64,000 bases of DNA from Paraburkholderia acidipaludis NBRC 101816 (GTDB taxonomy: Bacteria; Pseudomonadota; Gammaproteobacteria; Burkholderiales; Burkholderiaceae). The position numbers and the translations under genes are program-made. The stretch covers positions 372,001 through 436,000 of the forward strand of contig NZ_BAXZ01000003.1 in the NCBI RefSeq assembly GCF_000684975.1. Reading direction: 5' to 3'. Numbering within the stretch: position 1 is the stretch's first letter; each line of letters starts with the position of its first letter. The notes below the pieces were generated by a model. That model saw only the letters and a list, made by a program, of their open reading frames with translations, did no database searches and was not told the DNA's origin. Positions 25,731 to 35,539 of the stretch are shown one piece after another.

Positions 25731-27212
25731 ATGGATCAGCAAACCTTGGCAGCCCAACCTGCGTTCCTGCGTGGGCCCAAGCAGCTTTTCATCGACGGCC
25801 AATGGGTCGATGCGGTTTCCGGCGAGACCTTCGCCTCGATTAACCCGTCGAACGGCCGTGAAATCGGTCGGCTCGCGCTCGGCGCGGCAGCGGACATCGA
25901 CCGTGCGGTCGCCGCCGCGCGCCATGCATTCGAGGGTCCGTGGCGACGTTTCAAGCCCGCCGACCGGCAACGCGTGTTGCTCAAGCTGGCTGACCTGATC
26001 GACGCACGCGTCGATGAAATCGCGACCATCGACTCGATCGACATGGGCATGCCCATCACTTCGACGAAGCGCCTGGCGGGCATCTGTACCGCGACCTTCC
26101 GCTATGCTGCCGCGCAGGCCGTGTCGATCCACGGCGATACCATCGAGCATTCGTACAACGATGCCTTTGCCTATACGCTGAAGGAGCCGGTCGGCATTGT
26201 CGGCAGCATCACTCCTTGGAACAGTCCGCTATTCTCCTCGACCTGGAAACTCGCCCCGGTGCTCGCGTCGGGCTGTACCTTGGTGCTGAAATGTGCCGAA
26301 CAGGCCTCGTTCGTGCCGCTGCTGCTGGCAGAACTTTGCCTGGAAGCCGGCGTGCCGCCCGGTGTCGTGAACGTTGTCACAGGGTTTGGCGATGCGGGCG
26401 CCGCCTTGGCCTCGCATCCGGGCGTCGACAAGATCGCCTTCACCGGTTCGACCGAGACAGGCAGCAAGATCATCCAGGCCACAGCCGGCACGATCAAGCG
26501 CCTGAGCCTCGAACTCGGCGGCAAGTCGCCGCACATCATCTTCGCTGACGCAGACCTCGATGCAGCAGTCCCGGCTGCGGCCATGGGCGCCTTCGCCAAC
26601 TCGGGCCAGATCTGTGCAGCCGGCACTCGCCTGTTTGTGGAGCGACGGGTCTATGACGAGTTCACCGAGAAGGTCGCCCAGTTCGCCAAGACGCTGAAGC
26701 TCGGCGATCCTTTGTCACCCACCACGAACCTCGGACCGCTGGTCTCAGCCGAGCAGCTCGAGCGCGTGACCGGCTACCTTAACGCAGGTGCCCGAGAAGG
26801 GGCGAAGACGCTTGTAGGTGGCAGCCGCGCCACCGAGGGCAACTTGGGCGACGGCTATTTTGTGCCGCCCACAGTCTTCGCCGGTGTCACCGACGACATG
26901 ACCATTGCCCGCGAAGAAATCTTCGGGCCGGTCCTGTCGGCCATTCCGTTCGATGATATCGACGACGTGCTGCGCCGGTCCAACGACACGCCCTACGGTC
27001 TTGCCAGCGGCGTCTGGACCAAGAACATCAACACGGCCGTCAAGATGTCGAGAGGCATCCGCGCAGGCATCGTCTACATCAACGGCTACGGTCTGCACGA
27101 CCCTGCGGTTCCGTTCGGCGGTTACAAGATGTCGGGCTTCGGTCGCGAGAACGGGCGACACCATATCGAGCAGTACCTGGAGACGAAGTCCGTATGGATG
27201 AATGCGGGCTAG
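25731..27212 (+). CDS. NAD(P)-dependent aldehyde dehydrogenase
   Basis: The 493-residue protein is a full-length member of the aldehyde dehydrogenase superfamily. It has TGSTETGSKI for coenzyme binding, the general base Glu261 in LELGGKS, the nucleophile Cys295 in SGQICAAGTRLF, and the C-terminal PFGGYKMSGFGRENG. It oxidises an aldehyde to the acid; the substrate cannot be read from sequence. The ATG at 25731 is eight bases after AGGAG; earlier in-frame codons lie in the promoter. It is followed by an SDR gene on the same strand, and both probably form the target of the AraC regulator. Confidence 0.93.
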   Translation: MDQQTLAAQPAFLRGPKQLFIDGQWVDAVSGETFASINPSNGREIGRLALGAAADIDRAVAAARHAFEGPWRRFKPADRQRVLLKLADLIDARVDEIATIDSIDMGMPITSTKRLAGICTATFRYAAAQAVSIHGDTIEHSYNDAFAYTLKEPVGIVGSITPWNSPLFSSTWKLAPVLASGCTLVLKCAEQASFVPLLLAELCLEAGVPPGVVNVVTGFGDAGAALASHPGVDKIAFTGSTETGSKIIQATAGTIKRLSLELGGKSPHIIFADADLDAAVPAAAMGAFANSGQICAAGTRLFVERRVYDEFTEKVAQFAKTLKLGDPLSPTTNLGPLVSAEQLERVTGYLNAGAREGAKTLVGGSRATEGNLGDGYFVPPTVFAGVTDDMTIAREEIFGPVLSAIPFDDIDDVLRRSNDTPYGLASGVWTKNINTAVKMSRGIRAGIVYINGYGLHDPAVPFGGYKMSGFGRENGRHHIEQYLETKSVWMNAG

Positions 27213-27348
27213 GCCATACCACGCCAAACGGCCAGCGGTATCCGTGCTGGGTAATCGACATGTGGAGCCAGATCCGTGTCTCTCGACTGTCGAACTCGAA
27301 GCGGTACTCGGCGACATTCAATCCAGACTAATCCCTCAGGAGGGTTTT

Positions 27349-28104
27349 ATGAAATTAACAGGCAATACGATTCTGATCGTCGGTGGCACGAGCGGGATTG
27401 GCCGCGCCTTGGCCGAAGCACTGCACGATCGCGGTAATCGCGTGATCGTAGCCGGCCGCAGGAAGAATCTGTTTGCAGAGGTTGCCAAACAGCGCCCCGA
27501 GATCGAGGGCATCGAAGTGGATCTGGGCGATCCGGTATCGGTGTCCAGATTGGGAGAAACCGTGCGAAAACACTATCCGCAAGTGAACGTCGTGATCGCG
27601 AATGCGGGCATATCGGTGCCGGAAGTTGTCGCAGCAGACGGATGGGACACGTCGGTCGCGGAAGCGGTCGTCGAAACCAACATCCTCGGAGTGATCCGTG
27701 TGGCGGCAGCATTGCTTCCGGTTCTGAAGGCGCAGCAGGACGCTGTGTTCATCGGCACCACCTCCAACCTGGCATTCGTTCCAAATGCCGGCTCGCTGAC
27801 CTACAGCGCCAGCAAGGCCTTCGTGCATTCCTGGCTACAGGGCTTGCGCCATCAGTTGCGCCGCGTACCAGTAGAGGTGCTGGAGCTGGTTCCCTGCTAT
27901 GTCCAGACCGAGTTGAGCGGGCCGCAGCAGGCAAGCGATCCGCGTGCGATGCCGCTCGATGCATATATCGCTGAAGTGATGCAGCAACTTGAGAATGGCA
28001 GTTACCCGAACGGGGAAATCATGGTGCAACGCGTTCTGCCGGCTCGCTGGGCGGAGAAAAACGGCACTTACGAACAGATTTTCTCGGCCATCAATCCGTC
28101 CTGA
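27349..28104 (+). CDS. Short-chain dehydrogenase/reductase (DltE-like)
   Basis: The 251-residue protein has the classical SDR coenzyme motif GGTSGIGRALA, NAGIS and the catalytic YSASKAF with an upstream Ser (GTTS). It resembles the DltE/short oxidoreductase subgroup. The ATG at 27349 follows a strong AGGAGG site (27339-27344); an upstream in-frame ATG at 27202 would add 49 unrelated residues. The substrate is unknown. Confidence 0.88.
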   Translation: MKLTGNTILIVGGTSGIGRALAEALHDRGNRVIVAGRRKNLFAEVAKQRPEIEGIEVDLGDPVSVSRLGETVRKHYPQVNVVIANAGISVPEVVAADGWDTSVAEAVVETNILGVIRVAAALLPVLKAQQDAVFIGTTSNLAFVPNAGSLTYSASKAFVHSWLQGLRHQLRRVPVEVLELVPCYVQTELSGPQQASDPRAMPLDAYIAEVMQQLENGSYPNGEIMVQRVLPARWAEKNGTYEQIFSAINPS

Positions 28105-28145
28105 TCGGCACGTTCATGTCCCTGTATGTCGACGCGGAACGGCGA

Positions 28146-28730
28146 TCAAGCGTTCAGAGTTTCGTCGGGCCACGCCGACATGGCTACATCGATCATGCCG
28201 GTCAGCGCGTTCGTGTCCGCGCCGGCCTGCGGGAGCGTCAGAATGGCTTGCAGTACACCGAGAAAGTGCCAGGCCAACACTTCGACATCGGCATCCTGCG
28301 GCAGCTCGGCGCTTGCGATGCCTTCACGCAACAGACCCTTGAATACATCGCGCTGGCGCGCCACGGCATCAAGGATGGCCGTCTGTCCTTCTACCGTCAG
28401 TCCCGCAATCTCGACGCAACCCCATCCGATCAGACAGCCGGCCGGTCGCGACGGATCTGGCAGAAATCCTCGCAGCAACGCGTCAAGCCGGGTGCGGGGC
28501 GTATCGGCCTTGGCCGCGCCCATGTGGTGGAGGACACGCTCTGTATAGATCTGCAACGCCTCCCTGAACAGACCGTCCTTGTCGCCGAAGCGCTGGTAAA
28601 GGCTCGAACGAGAAAGTCCTGTTGCCTCGGTCAGCTCGCTGATCGAAGTGGCTGCGTAGCCATGGCGCCAGAACACCTCGATGGCCGCACGCATGACCGC
28701 AGCCTCGTCGAACTGTGGTTTCCCACTCAT
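28146..28730 (-). CDS. TetR-family transcriptional repressor
   Basis: The 194-residue protein has an N-terminal helix-turn-helix (AAIEVFWRHGYAATSISELTEATGLSRSSLYQRFGDKDGLF) and a C-terminal ligand domain with one CLIGWGC pair of cysteines. I chose the ATG at 28730, preceded by AGGTGCGGA, because the longer frame would run through the operator and the divergent gene. It is divergent from an NmrA-type gene with a perfect palindrome between them. The cysteine pair might allow response to electrophiles, but that is speculation. Confidence 0.88.
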   Translation of the reverse strand: MSGKPQFDEAAVMRAAIEVFWRHGYAATSISELTEATGLSRSSLYQRFGDKDGLFREALQIYTERVLHHMGAAKADTPRTRLDALLRGFLPDPSRPAGCLIGWGCVEIAGLTVEGQTAILDAVARQRDVFKGLLREGIASAELPQDADVEVLAWHFLGVLQAILTLPQAGADTNALTGMIDVAMSAWPDETLNA

Positions 28731-28752
28731 TTCCGCACCTCGCTTGACATCA

Positions 28753-28768
28753 TGGAACATTCGTTCCA
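28753..28768. promoter_or_regulatory. TetR operator candidate
   Basis: The palindrome TGGAAC-ATTC-GTTCCA has perfect 6-bp arms. A further half-site GTTCCA lies at 28788. TTGACA at 28744-28749 could be the -35 element of the downstream gene, so the palindrome would overlap the promoter. Confidence 0.65.
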
Positions 28769-28813
28769 ATATTATCCTGAACCGATCGTTCCAACAACTA
28801 GGAAGAGGCTGAT

Positions 28814-29698
28814 ATGTCCGAAGTCGTCCACGATTCCCGCCCATCTCGTATCGCCATTGCCGGCGCAACGGGTCGCGTCGGCTCGGCCTTGGCTCGTTTG
28901 CTCGCCACCGATCCGGTCGATGTTGTCGCGCTGACGCGCCGTCCCGACGAAGCCCGGCTGCCTAGCAACGTGACCATCGCAGCTGTCCGATTCGACGAGC
29001 CCGATACTTTACAGGACGCACTACGCGGCGCCGATCGCTTGTTTCTCTCGCAAGGCAGCTCGCCCGAGCAGGTCGCCAATGAAATCGCGCTGATCGACAG
29101 CGCCGTTGCCGCGGGCGTGCGCCACATCGTCAAGCTCTCCGCACTGGGACCGGCATCGCGGATCTTGCCGTTCGCATGGCACATGGAGATCGAGGCGCAC
29201 CTGTCGCGTCAGCCGGTTGCCTCGACCATATTGCGGCCATCGGCCTACGTCGACATGCTCGTACGGCGTGCGGCGGGACAGGTCGCCAAAGGCTCATGGG
29301 CGGGCGCGGCCGGTGACGGACGCGTGAACTTCATCGACACACGCGACATCGCAAAGGTGGCACGCGTGGCGCTCCTTGAAGACGTCCAGCCGACGTCTCA
29401 ACGCGCCTACCACCTGACGGGGCCGAGGTCCTGGACCATGACGCAGATTTCGGAGGAGTTCTCCCGTTTGCTCGGTCACTCTGTCGTCTACTGTAATCGA
29501 TCGCCCGAAGATCAAAAGGCTGCGCTGACTGCCGCTGGGCTGACACCGTTTCTCGTCGATTTGATGCTCGGGCTGGAGCAGGTCCTTCGCGAATCCGTAC
29601 TCGGAGAAACCACTTCGACTGTTGAGGAACTGACAGGCGAAGCGCCCCGGTCATTACCGGACTGGATCGCAGAAAACATCGCGCTCTTTCGCGCATAG
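28814..29698 (+). CDS. NmrA-like NAD(P)-binding oxidoreductase
   Basis: The 294-residue protein starts with the atypical-SDR coenzyme motif IAGATGRVGSALARLL and continues in the NmrA/SDR-a pattern (VVALTRRPDEARL, DRLFLSQGSSPEQ). It lacks the YxxxK catalytic pair, as usual in this group. Relatives are quinone or NADPH sensors and reductases; which applies here is not visible. It is divergent from the tetR gene and followed by an SDR gene 48 bases on, probably co-transcribed. Confidence 0.85.
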   Translation: MSEVVHDSRPSRIAIAGATGRVGSALARLLATDPVDVVALTRRPDEARLPSNVTIAAVRFDEPDTLQDALRGADRLFLSQGSSPEQVANEIALIDSAVAAGVRHIVKLSALGPASRILPFAWHMEIEAHLSRQPVASTILRPSAYVDMLVRRAAGQVAKGSWAGAAGDGRVNFIDTRDIAKVARVALLEDVQPTSQRAYHLTGPRSWTMTQISEEFSRLLGHSVVYCNRSPEDQKAALTAAGLTPFLVDLMLGLEQVLRESVLGETTSTVEELTGEAPRSLPDWIAENIALFRA

Positions 29699-29746
29699 GA
29701 CCGGCATTGCGCCGGTCAACTTCCCACCACCATGCATCGGAGAAAG

Positions 29747-30469
29747 ATGATGTCCTTGTCAAATAAAACGGTCCTGATTACTGGCGCCAATCGCGGCATC
29801 GGTGCCGCAACCGTTCGTGAATTGCTGAAGACTGGCGTTACCAAAATTTATGCCGGCGCGCGCAATACCCAATCCTTGCCGGATTTCAGCGATGCGCGCG
29901 TGGTGCCGCTGCAGCTCGATGTGACCAGCGACGATTCGGTCAGGAAAGCGGCTGATTTCGCAAAAGACGTCGACGTCCTGCTGAACAATGCCGGCACCAT
30001 GGCGTTCGGCGACTGGGTCACGAGCCCGATGGACGTGATTGAGGCGGACATGGATACCAATTACTACGGCACTCTGCGCGTGATCCGCGCCTTTGCGCCT
30101 TCGTTCGTCAGTCGGGGCTCGGGCATCATTGCGAACGTCGTTAGCATTGTGGGTCTCGCGCCAGTTCCGGTGCTGGCAGGCTACTCGGCATCGAAAGCTG
30201 CTCTGCAATCGCTGACCCAGGCGCTTCGCGGCACCTTGGCAAAGTCCGGCATCACCGTTGTCGGCATCTACCCCGGCCCGGTCGATACCGATCTTGCCAA
30301 GGGTATTCCTCTCGACAAGGTCACGCCCGAGCAAGTGGCTGCCAATATCGTTAAAGGTATTGAAGAAGGCCAGACCTATATTTTCCCCGATCCGATGGCG
30401 CTGCAAATCGAACAGCTTTGGGCGACCAATGGCCGTCATCTGGAAGTCGCGATGCAGGTCGGCGGCTGA
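29747..30469 (+). CDS. Short-chain dehydrogenase/reductase
   Basis: The 240-residue classical SDR has TGANRGIGAATV (coenzyme), NNAGT, and YSASKAAL with the catalytic Tyr and Lys. I chose ATG 29747, after GGAGA at 29739-29743; ATG 29750 is an equal choice. It would reduce a carbonyl or oxidise an alcohol; the substrate is unknown. It is the last gene of the oxidoreductase cargo. Confidence 0.88.
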   Translation: MMSLSNKTVLITGANRGIGAATVRELLKTGVTKIYAGARNTQSLPDFSDARVVPLQLDVTSDDSVRKAADFAKDVDVLLNNAGTMAFGDWVTSPMDVIEADMDTNYYGTLRVIRAFAPSFVSRGSGIIANVVSIVGLAPVPVLAGYSASKAALQSLTQALRGTLAKSGITVVGIYPGPVDTDLAKGIPLDKVTPEQVAANIVKGIEEGQTYIFPDPMALQIEQLWATNGRHLEVAMQVGG

Positions 30470-30637
30470 GCTGCTTCTGATCTACGCTGGAGACCCCGGC
30501 AGATTCTAGCAACGCATCGGTAGCCAGGCATCGTGGCTTAACCGGACGGCTGGCCGAACTTGATGACCAGGAAGCTGGCCGCTTTTATTGATGAAGTCCC
30601 CGGTTAAGCAGGAAAAGCCAAGGAGCCTGTGTATTAA

Positions 30638-31582
30638 ATGGAACTCCGTCATCTTCGCTGCTTCCTGGCAGTTGCTGAAGAACTCCATTTCGCCCGCGCA
30701 GCAGAACGTCTACACATTGAGCAGTCACCGCTTTCGCGGGCAATCAAGGAGTTGGAAGAAGACCTTGGCGTTCAGCTTTTTGTTCGCACCACACGCAGTA
30801 CCCGCCTAACTCGTGCCGGAAAACTATTTTTGGAATATGTGCCTCGCATCTTTACCGCTGTGCAACAGGCACGCGACTGTGTAAAGGCCGCCGCGAACGG
30901 ATTTCATGGTCAATTGAGAGTTGCACTTTCGGACGGCATTCCTCCTTCGCGCTTTTCCATGTTCCTTGCGAGATGCCGAGAAGAAGAACCAGAGGTCGAG
31001 ATACGACTGTCCGAGGTTCCATTAGCACAGCAGATCAAGGGGCTCCACGATGACCTATACGACGTAGGGTTCGCCGGATCGGACGAGGTCGGCGATGGTG
31101 TCAGTGCCTACCCAGTGTGGAACGATCCTTTGATGGTCGCCGTGCCGACGCGGCATCCTTTGTTGGCGCACAAGCGCATCCCGTTAGAGGATGTACTCCG
31201 CTATCCGCTTGTGCTCGGAGATCTCCACGCTTGCGAAGGCTATGCGCGGCAGATTGAGCGTGTATTGCGACGGGTCGATCAAGAACCGTTGATTGCGGAA
31301 AGAGTGGCTTCCATTGACCTTATGTTGGCATTGGTAGCGGCCGGCTTCGCATTGGGGCTGGCTGGTGCTTCGCAGGTCGCCGTCAGCCGCGAGCCGGGAG
31401 TAGTGGCCCGCCCCCTGGTTGGACACACGCCCGTGCTCACCACCTACCTACTGCGCCTGGACGGCGAGCCTTCGGAGACGTTGGCTCGCTTCATCGAGAG
31501 AGTCAGCAATATCGAATCCACCGGCATGAAGAAGCCAGTCGTACCATCTGATCCAGAGGGATCGGAGGAAATCGAACCATGA
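30638..31582 (+). CDS. traR: LysR-family regulator (TraR of Tn4371-type ICEs)
   Basis: The 314-residue protein has the LysR helix-turn-helix (MELRHLRCFLAVAEELHFARAAERLHIEQSPLSRAIKELEEDLG) and a substrate-binding domain (RVALSDGIPPSRF, LMVAVPTRHPLL). A LysR gene in this place, just before traG, is called traR in Tn4371. Its stop overlaps the start of the exclusion lipoprotein. It probably controls the transfer genes, perhaps in response to a small molecule; the inducer is unknown. Confidence 0.87.
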   Translation: MELRHLRCFLAVAEELHFARAAERLHIEQSPLSRAIKELEEDLGVQLFVRTTRSTRLTRAGKLFLEYVPRIFTAVQQARDCVKAAANGFHGQLRVALSDGIPPSRFSMFLARCREEEPEVEIRLSEVPLAQQIKGLHDDLYDVGFAGSDEVGDGVSAYPVWNDPLMVAVPTRHPLLAHKRIPLEDVLRYPLVLGDLHACEGYARQIERVLRRVDQEPLIAERVASIDLMLALVAAGFALGLAGASQVAVSREPGVVARPLVGHTPVLTTYLLRLDGEPSETLARFIERVSNIESTGMKKPVVPSDPEGSEEIEP

Positions 31583-31824
31583 ACAAGATCGTGTTCTTTG
31601 TGTTTGCCTTGGTATTGAGCGCGTGCAGTAAATCCGCTCCAATCGATACAGCGGAGTCTTTAGCTTCCCATCCAGATCATTTGCGTGAAGTAGAGCAGCA
31701 ATGTGCAAGTGGCGACAAAAAAATGCCAACTGCCGAATGCAACGCTGCATCTGAAGCACGGCATCGGCTGTTCATAGGTAATGGCCCGAAGTACACACCG
31801 CCAAAGGACGTGCCAAAATTCTGA
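31579..31824 (+). CDS. EexN-type entry-exclusion lipoprotein
   Basis: The 81-residue protein has a lipoprotein signal (FALVLSAC, lipid-bearing Cys16) and two further cysteines (42 and 54). It matches the EexN family, inner-membrane lipoproteins that block redundant entry of the same conjugative element. The C-terminus FIGNGPKYTP (65-74) is nearly identical to the tail of TrbJ in this same element (FIGSGPQYTP). Start is ATG 31579, overlapping the traR stop. Confidence 0.8.
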   Translation: MNKIVFFVFALVLSACSKSAPIDTAESLASHPDHLREVEQQCASGDKKMPTAECNAASEARHRLFIGNGPKYTPPKDVPKF

Positions 31825-32043
31825 ATCGTTAATACACGACAACTTTTCTGATGTCGTTGCTACGTATGCCGCTACACGCGCGAATACGCCGCGATAAGCG
31901 ATACATATATCCAACTAGAAATCTTGTTTTTTTCTCGATATTTCTGCCAATAACGGTCTTTGACCGGCACTGATCCGGCACCGATGCTCCTGGCTACGCA
32001 GCACGTTTTCACTGCGTGACGCAGGAGAAAGTCGGAGGCAGGT

Positions 32044-34047
32044 ATGAGCGGGACTACGGTGCTGTTCGGCCAGATGTCGGTGGTGTTCGGCATCGTGGTC
32101 GCGGGAACTTGGGCCGCTACCCAATGGACCGCAGCACACCTTGGCTACCAGCTACGCCTTGGTTCGCCATGGTTCGACTGCCTTGGTATCCCGTTCTATC
32201 ACCCGTGGCGACTATTCGAGTGGTGGTATTGGTACGACGCCTATGCGCCGCGCCTGTTCCTCAAAGGTGGTGCCATTGCCGCTGCGAGCGGCATTACCGC
32301 CGCGGGCGTCGCCATCGGCATGTCGGTATGGCGTGCGCGGCAATCACGCCTCGTTACGACTTATGGATCGGCGCGCTGGGCCGATGCCCGTGATATTCGC
32401 AAGGCTGGCCTGACGCAACCCGCTGGCGTGTTTCTCGGCCTGCACGACCGGGAGTACCTGCGCCACGAAGGCCCGGAACACGTTCTGACTTTCGCGCCCA
32501 CGCGATCGGGCAAAGGCGTGGGCTTGGTGATTCCCACGCTGTTGAGCTGGCCGGCATCCGCCGTCATCCACGATATCAAGGGCGAAAACTGGGCCACCAC
32601 CGCAGGCTGGCGCGCACGCTTCTCGCATTGCCTGCTGTTCAATCCGACCGATGCGAAGTCGGCCGCATACAACCCGCTGCTCGAAGTCCGGCGCGGCGCG
32701 CATGAAGTGCGCGACGTGCAGAACATCGCGGACATCCTGGTCGATCCCGAAGGCGCGCTTGAACGCCGCAATCATTGGGAGAAGACTTCGCACGCGCTGC
32801 TAGTCGGCGCGATCCTGCATGTGCTGTATGCGGGCGAGGATAAGACGCTGCGCGGCGTCGCCAACTTCCTGTCCGATCCGGCGTGTCCGTTCGAGTTGAC
32901 GCTGCATCGGATGATGACGACGCGCCATCTTGGCGATGCACCGCATCCTGTCGTCGCCTCCGCTGCGCGAGAGGTGTTGAACAAGTCGGACAACGAACGC
33001 TCGGGTGTGCTGTCCACAGCCATGTCGTTTCTCGGCCTGTACCGTGATCCCACGGTGGCCGAAGTCACCTCGCGTTGCGACTGGCGCATCGCTGACCTGA
33101 TCGCCGCCGAACATCCCGTCTCGCTGTACCTGGTCGTGCCGCCGTCGGACATCAGCCGCACGAAGCCGCTGGTGCGCCTGATCCTCAATCAGATCGGCCG
33201 GCGCCTGACCGAATCGCTCGACGGCAGCGATGGCATCGCACGCCGTCACAAGTTACTGCTGATGCTCGATGAGTTTCCTGCACTCGGTCGGCTCGACTTT
33301 TTCGAGACTGCGCTGGCGTTCATGGCTGGCTACGGCATGCGCAGCTTCCTTATCGCGCAGTCGCTCAACCAGATCGACAAAGCCTACGGCCAGAACCATT
33401 CCATCCTCGACAACTGCCATGTGCGCGTGACGTTCGCCACCAACGACGAACGCACGGCCAAGCGCATTTCCGAAATGCTCGGCAACGCGACCGAACTGCG
33501 CGCGCAGCGCAACTACGCCGGCCATCGGCTCGCGCCGTGGCTCGGGCACCTGATGGTGTCGCGCCAGGAAACCGCACGGCCGCTGCTGACGCCGGGCGAA
33601 GTGATGCAGCTCCCGCCCGACGATGCCGTGGTGATGGTGTCCAGTCTGGCACCGATCAAGGCGAAGAAGCTGCGCTACTACACCGACGCGAATTTCAAGC
33701 GCCGTGTACTGCCGCCTCCCACGCTCGCGGTCGGGCGTTACCCCGACGCGCCGCCGTTGCGGCCGAACGACTGGAGTGGTCTGGCGATTCCAGTCGTACC
33801 AGCGGCGCCGGTCGATGCACATCCGGTCGGCAGCGAGGCCGGCACGGCTGACGACGGAGGACCGCGCAGGCGACCGGAGCTGTCGGAAGCCTCCGAGTAC
33901 AGCCGCGAACCGCAGATCGCCGACAGCGACCTTGCGCTGCTCGATGACGACGACTTGCCGCTGCCGCTCCCTCGCCAGTTCGACCCGGCCATGCAGAGCA
34001 CGGCCCGGCTGGCGTCCCTCGATCACGACGACGGACTCCAGCTATGA
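32044..34047 (+). CDS. traG: Conjugal transfer coupling protein TraG
   Basis: The 667-residue VirD4-type coupling ATPase has membrane segments near the N-terminus (about 1-35 and 75-95), Walker A PTRSGKG (around 150-156) and Walker B LLLMLDEFPALG (around 404-415). A Pro/Asp-rich C-terminal tail follows. It docks the relaxase-DNA complex to the Trb channel at the inner membrane. An AGGAG site and GGAGG precede ATG 32044. The stop overlaps the next gene by four bases. Confidence 0.93.
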   Translation: MSGTTVLFGQMSVVFGIVVAGTWAATQWTAAHLGYQLRLGSPWFDCLGIPFYHPWRLFEWWYWYDAYAPRLFLKGGAIAAASGITAAGVAIGMSVWRARQSRLVTTYGSARWADARDIRKAGLTQPAGVFLGLHDREYLRHEGPEHVLTFAPTRSGKGVGLVIPTLLSWPASAVIHDIKGENWATTAGWRARFSHCLLFNPTDAKSAAYNPLLEVRRGAHEVRDVQNIADILVDPEGALERRNHWEKTSHALLVGAILHVLYAGEDKTLRGVANFLSDPACPFELTLHRMMTTRHLGDAPHPVVASAAREVLNKSDNERSGVLSTAMSFLGLYRDPTVAEVTSRCDWRIADLIAAEHPVSLYLVVPPSDISRTKPLVRLILNQIGRRLTESLDGSDGIARRHKLLLMLDEFPALGRLDFFETALAFMAGYGMRSFLIAQSLNQIDKAYGQNHSILDNCHVRVTFATNDERTAKRISEMLGNATELRAQRNYAGHRLAPWLGHLMVSRQETARPLLTPGEVMQLPPDDAVVMVSSLAPIKAKKLRYYTDANFKRRVLPPPTLAVGRYPDAPPLRPNDWSGLAIPVVPAAPVDAHPVGSEAGTADDGGPRRRPELSEASEYSREPQIADSDLALLDDDDLPLPLPRQFDPAMQSTARLASLDHDDGLQL

Positions 34048-34508
34048 GCCAGTATCGCCTCAACCTGTTCATTGCGCCCGAGCACGCCAAACGTCTTGAT
34101 GAACTGGCGACGAAGAAAGGCGTGTCGAAATCGTCGATCGTTGCGGCGGCACTCGCGTCCTGGCTTTCGCCCGATGCGGGCGACCAACGCGAGGCGGCGA
34201 TCGCCAAACGGCTCGACCGACTCTCGCGCCAGTTCGAGAAGCTGGAGCGTGACCAGAACATCGAGATCGAGACACTGGCGCTGTTCGTTCGCTACTTCCT
34301 GACGGTCAGCACGCCGGTTCCCGAGGCTCACCAGGATGCCGCTCGCGCGCAGGGCAGGGCGCGTTTCGAGCAGTTCGTCGAACAGCTCGGCCGCCACCTG
34401 ATGCGCGGGCGCAGCCTCGTGCGAGAGGTGGTGGAGGAGCTGAACCCCGACGCCGCACGACTTGACGATGCGGCGGCGCAGGCCGAAGCACAGGAGCGTG
34501 CCTCATGA
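34044..34508 (+). CDS. CopG-like ribbon-helix-helix protein of the trb operon
   Basis: The 154-residue protein begins RLNLFIAPEHAKRLDELATKKGVSKSSIVAAALASWL, a ribbon-helix-helix fold, followed by a coiled region. A gene of this kind lies between traG and trbB in Tn4371-like ICEs. It probably autoregulates the transfer operon or assists DNA processing. It overlaps both neighbours (ATGA). Confidence 0.82.
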   Translation: MSQYRLNLFIAPEHAKRLDELATKKGVSKSSIVAAALASWLSPDAGDQREAAIAKRLDRLSRQFEKLERDQNIEIETLALFVRYFLTVSTPVPEAHQDAARAQGRARFEQFVEQLGRHLMRGRSLVREVVEELNPDAARLDDAAAQAEAQERAS

Positions 34509-35539
34509 GCACGATCGTTTCGACAACCGGGCAGTCCTTCGCCACTACGTCGCTCGACCGGCGCATCCGTATGTTGCGCACGGCGATGGGGCCGCTGATC
34601 GCCGCTGCGCTCGAAGACCCAGACGTGGTGGAAATCATGCTCAACCCCGACCACACGCTCTGGATCGATCGCCTGTCGTCGGGCCGAGCACCGATGGGCG
34701 CGGAGCTGTCCGAGGCGGATGGCGAACGTATCATCCGCCTGGTCGCCGCGCACGTCGGCGCGGAAGTGCATCGCGGCCAGCCGCTCCTGACCGCCGAGCT
34801 GCCGGAAACCGGCGAACGCTTCGAGGGCATTCTGCCTCCGGCTGCACCGGGGCCGGCCTTCGCACTGCGCAAGCGCGCAGTCGGTGTCATCCCGCTGGAA
34901 CGCTACATCGCCGACGGCATGATGACCGCCGAACAAGCCGCGTTCCTGCGCGACGCGGTGCGTGAGCGCCAGAACATCCTGATCGCCGGCGGCACCAGTA
35001 CCGGCAAGACCACGCTCGCCAATGCCTTGCTCGCCGAGATCGCCGCGACCGGCGACCGCGTGCTGGTCCTCGAAGACACCATCGAACTGCAGTGCACGGC
35101 GCGCGACCACGTGCCGCTGCGCACGCGCGCGGGCGTCGTGTCCATGACCGAGCTGGTGCGCGCCACGATGCGCCTGCGGCCCGATCGTGTGATCGTCGGC
35201 GAGGTGCGCGGCGGCGAAGCCCTGGATCTCATCAAGGTCTGGGGCACCGGCCACCCCGGTGGGATCGCCACGATCCACGCCGGCTCCGCGCCGGGCGCGC
35301 TACTGCGCCTCGAACAACTGATTCTCGAAGTGGCAGTGAATCCGCCGCGCGCGCTGATCGCCGAGGCGGTCAACGTCGTCATCCACATCGCCGGTCGCGG
35401 CCGGCGTCGCCACATCGAGCGCATCGCTCGCGTGACCGGCTTCGATGCCACCGGCTACCAGCTCTGCGGCGCGATTCCTTCGCCATCTTCGCCATCCCGC
35501 CCAGTCACGTCTTCGCTTGCTCCCGGAGAACTCTCATGA
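34505..35539 (+). CDS. trbB: Conjugal transfer ATPase TrbB (VirB11-like)
   Basis: The 344-residue protein is a VirB11-type hexameric secretion ATPase with Walker A GGTSTGKTT (around 162-170), an Asp box LVLEDTIELQ and a His box (GHPGGIATIHAGSAPGAL). It powers pilus assembly and substrate transfer on the cytoplasmic face of the mating channel. It is followed by the overlapping trbC gene. Confidence 0.93.
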   Translation: MSTIVSTTGQSFATTSLDRRIRMLRTAMGPLIAAALEDPDVVEIMLNPDHTLWIDRLSSGRAPMGAELSEADGERIIRLVAAHVGAEVHRGQPLLTAELPETGERFEGILPPAAPGPAFALRKRAVGVIPLERYIADGMMTAEQAAFLRDAVRERQNILIAGGTSTGKTTLANALLAEIAATGDRVLVLEDTIELQCTARDHVPLRTRAGVVSMTELVRATMRLRPDRVIVGEVRGGEALDLIKVWGTGHPGGIATIHAGSAPGALLRLEQLILEVAVNPPRALIAEAVNVVIHIAGRGRRRHIERIARVTGFDATGYQLCGAIPSPSSPSRPVTSSLAPGELS

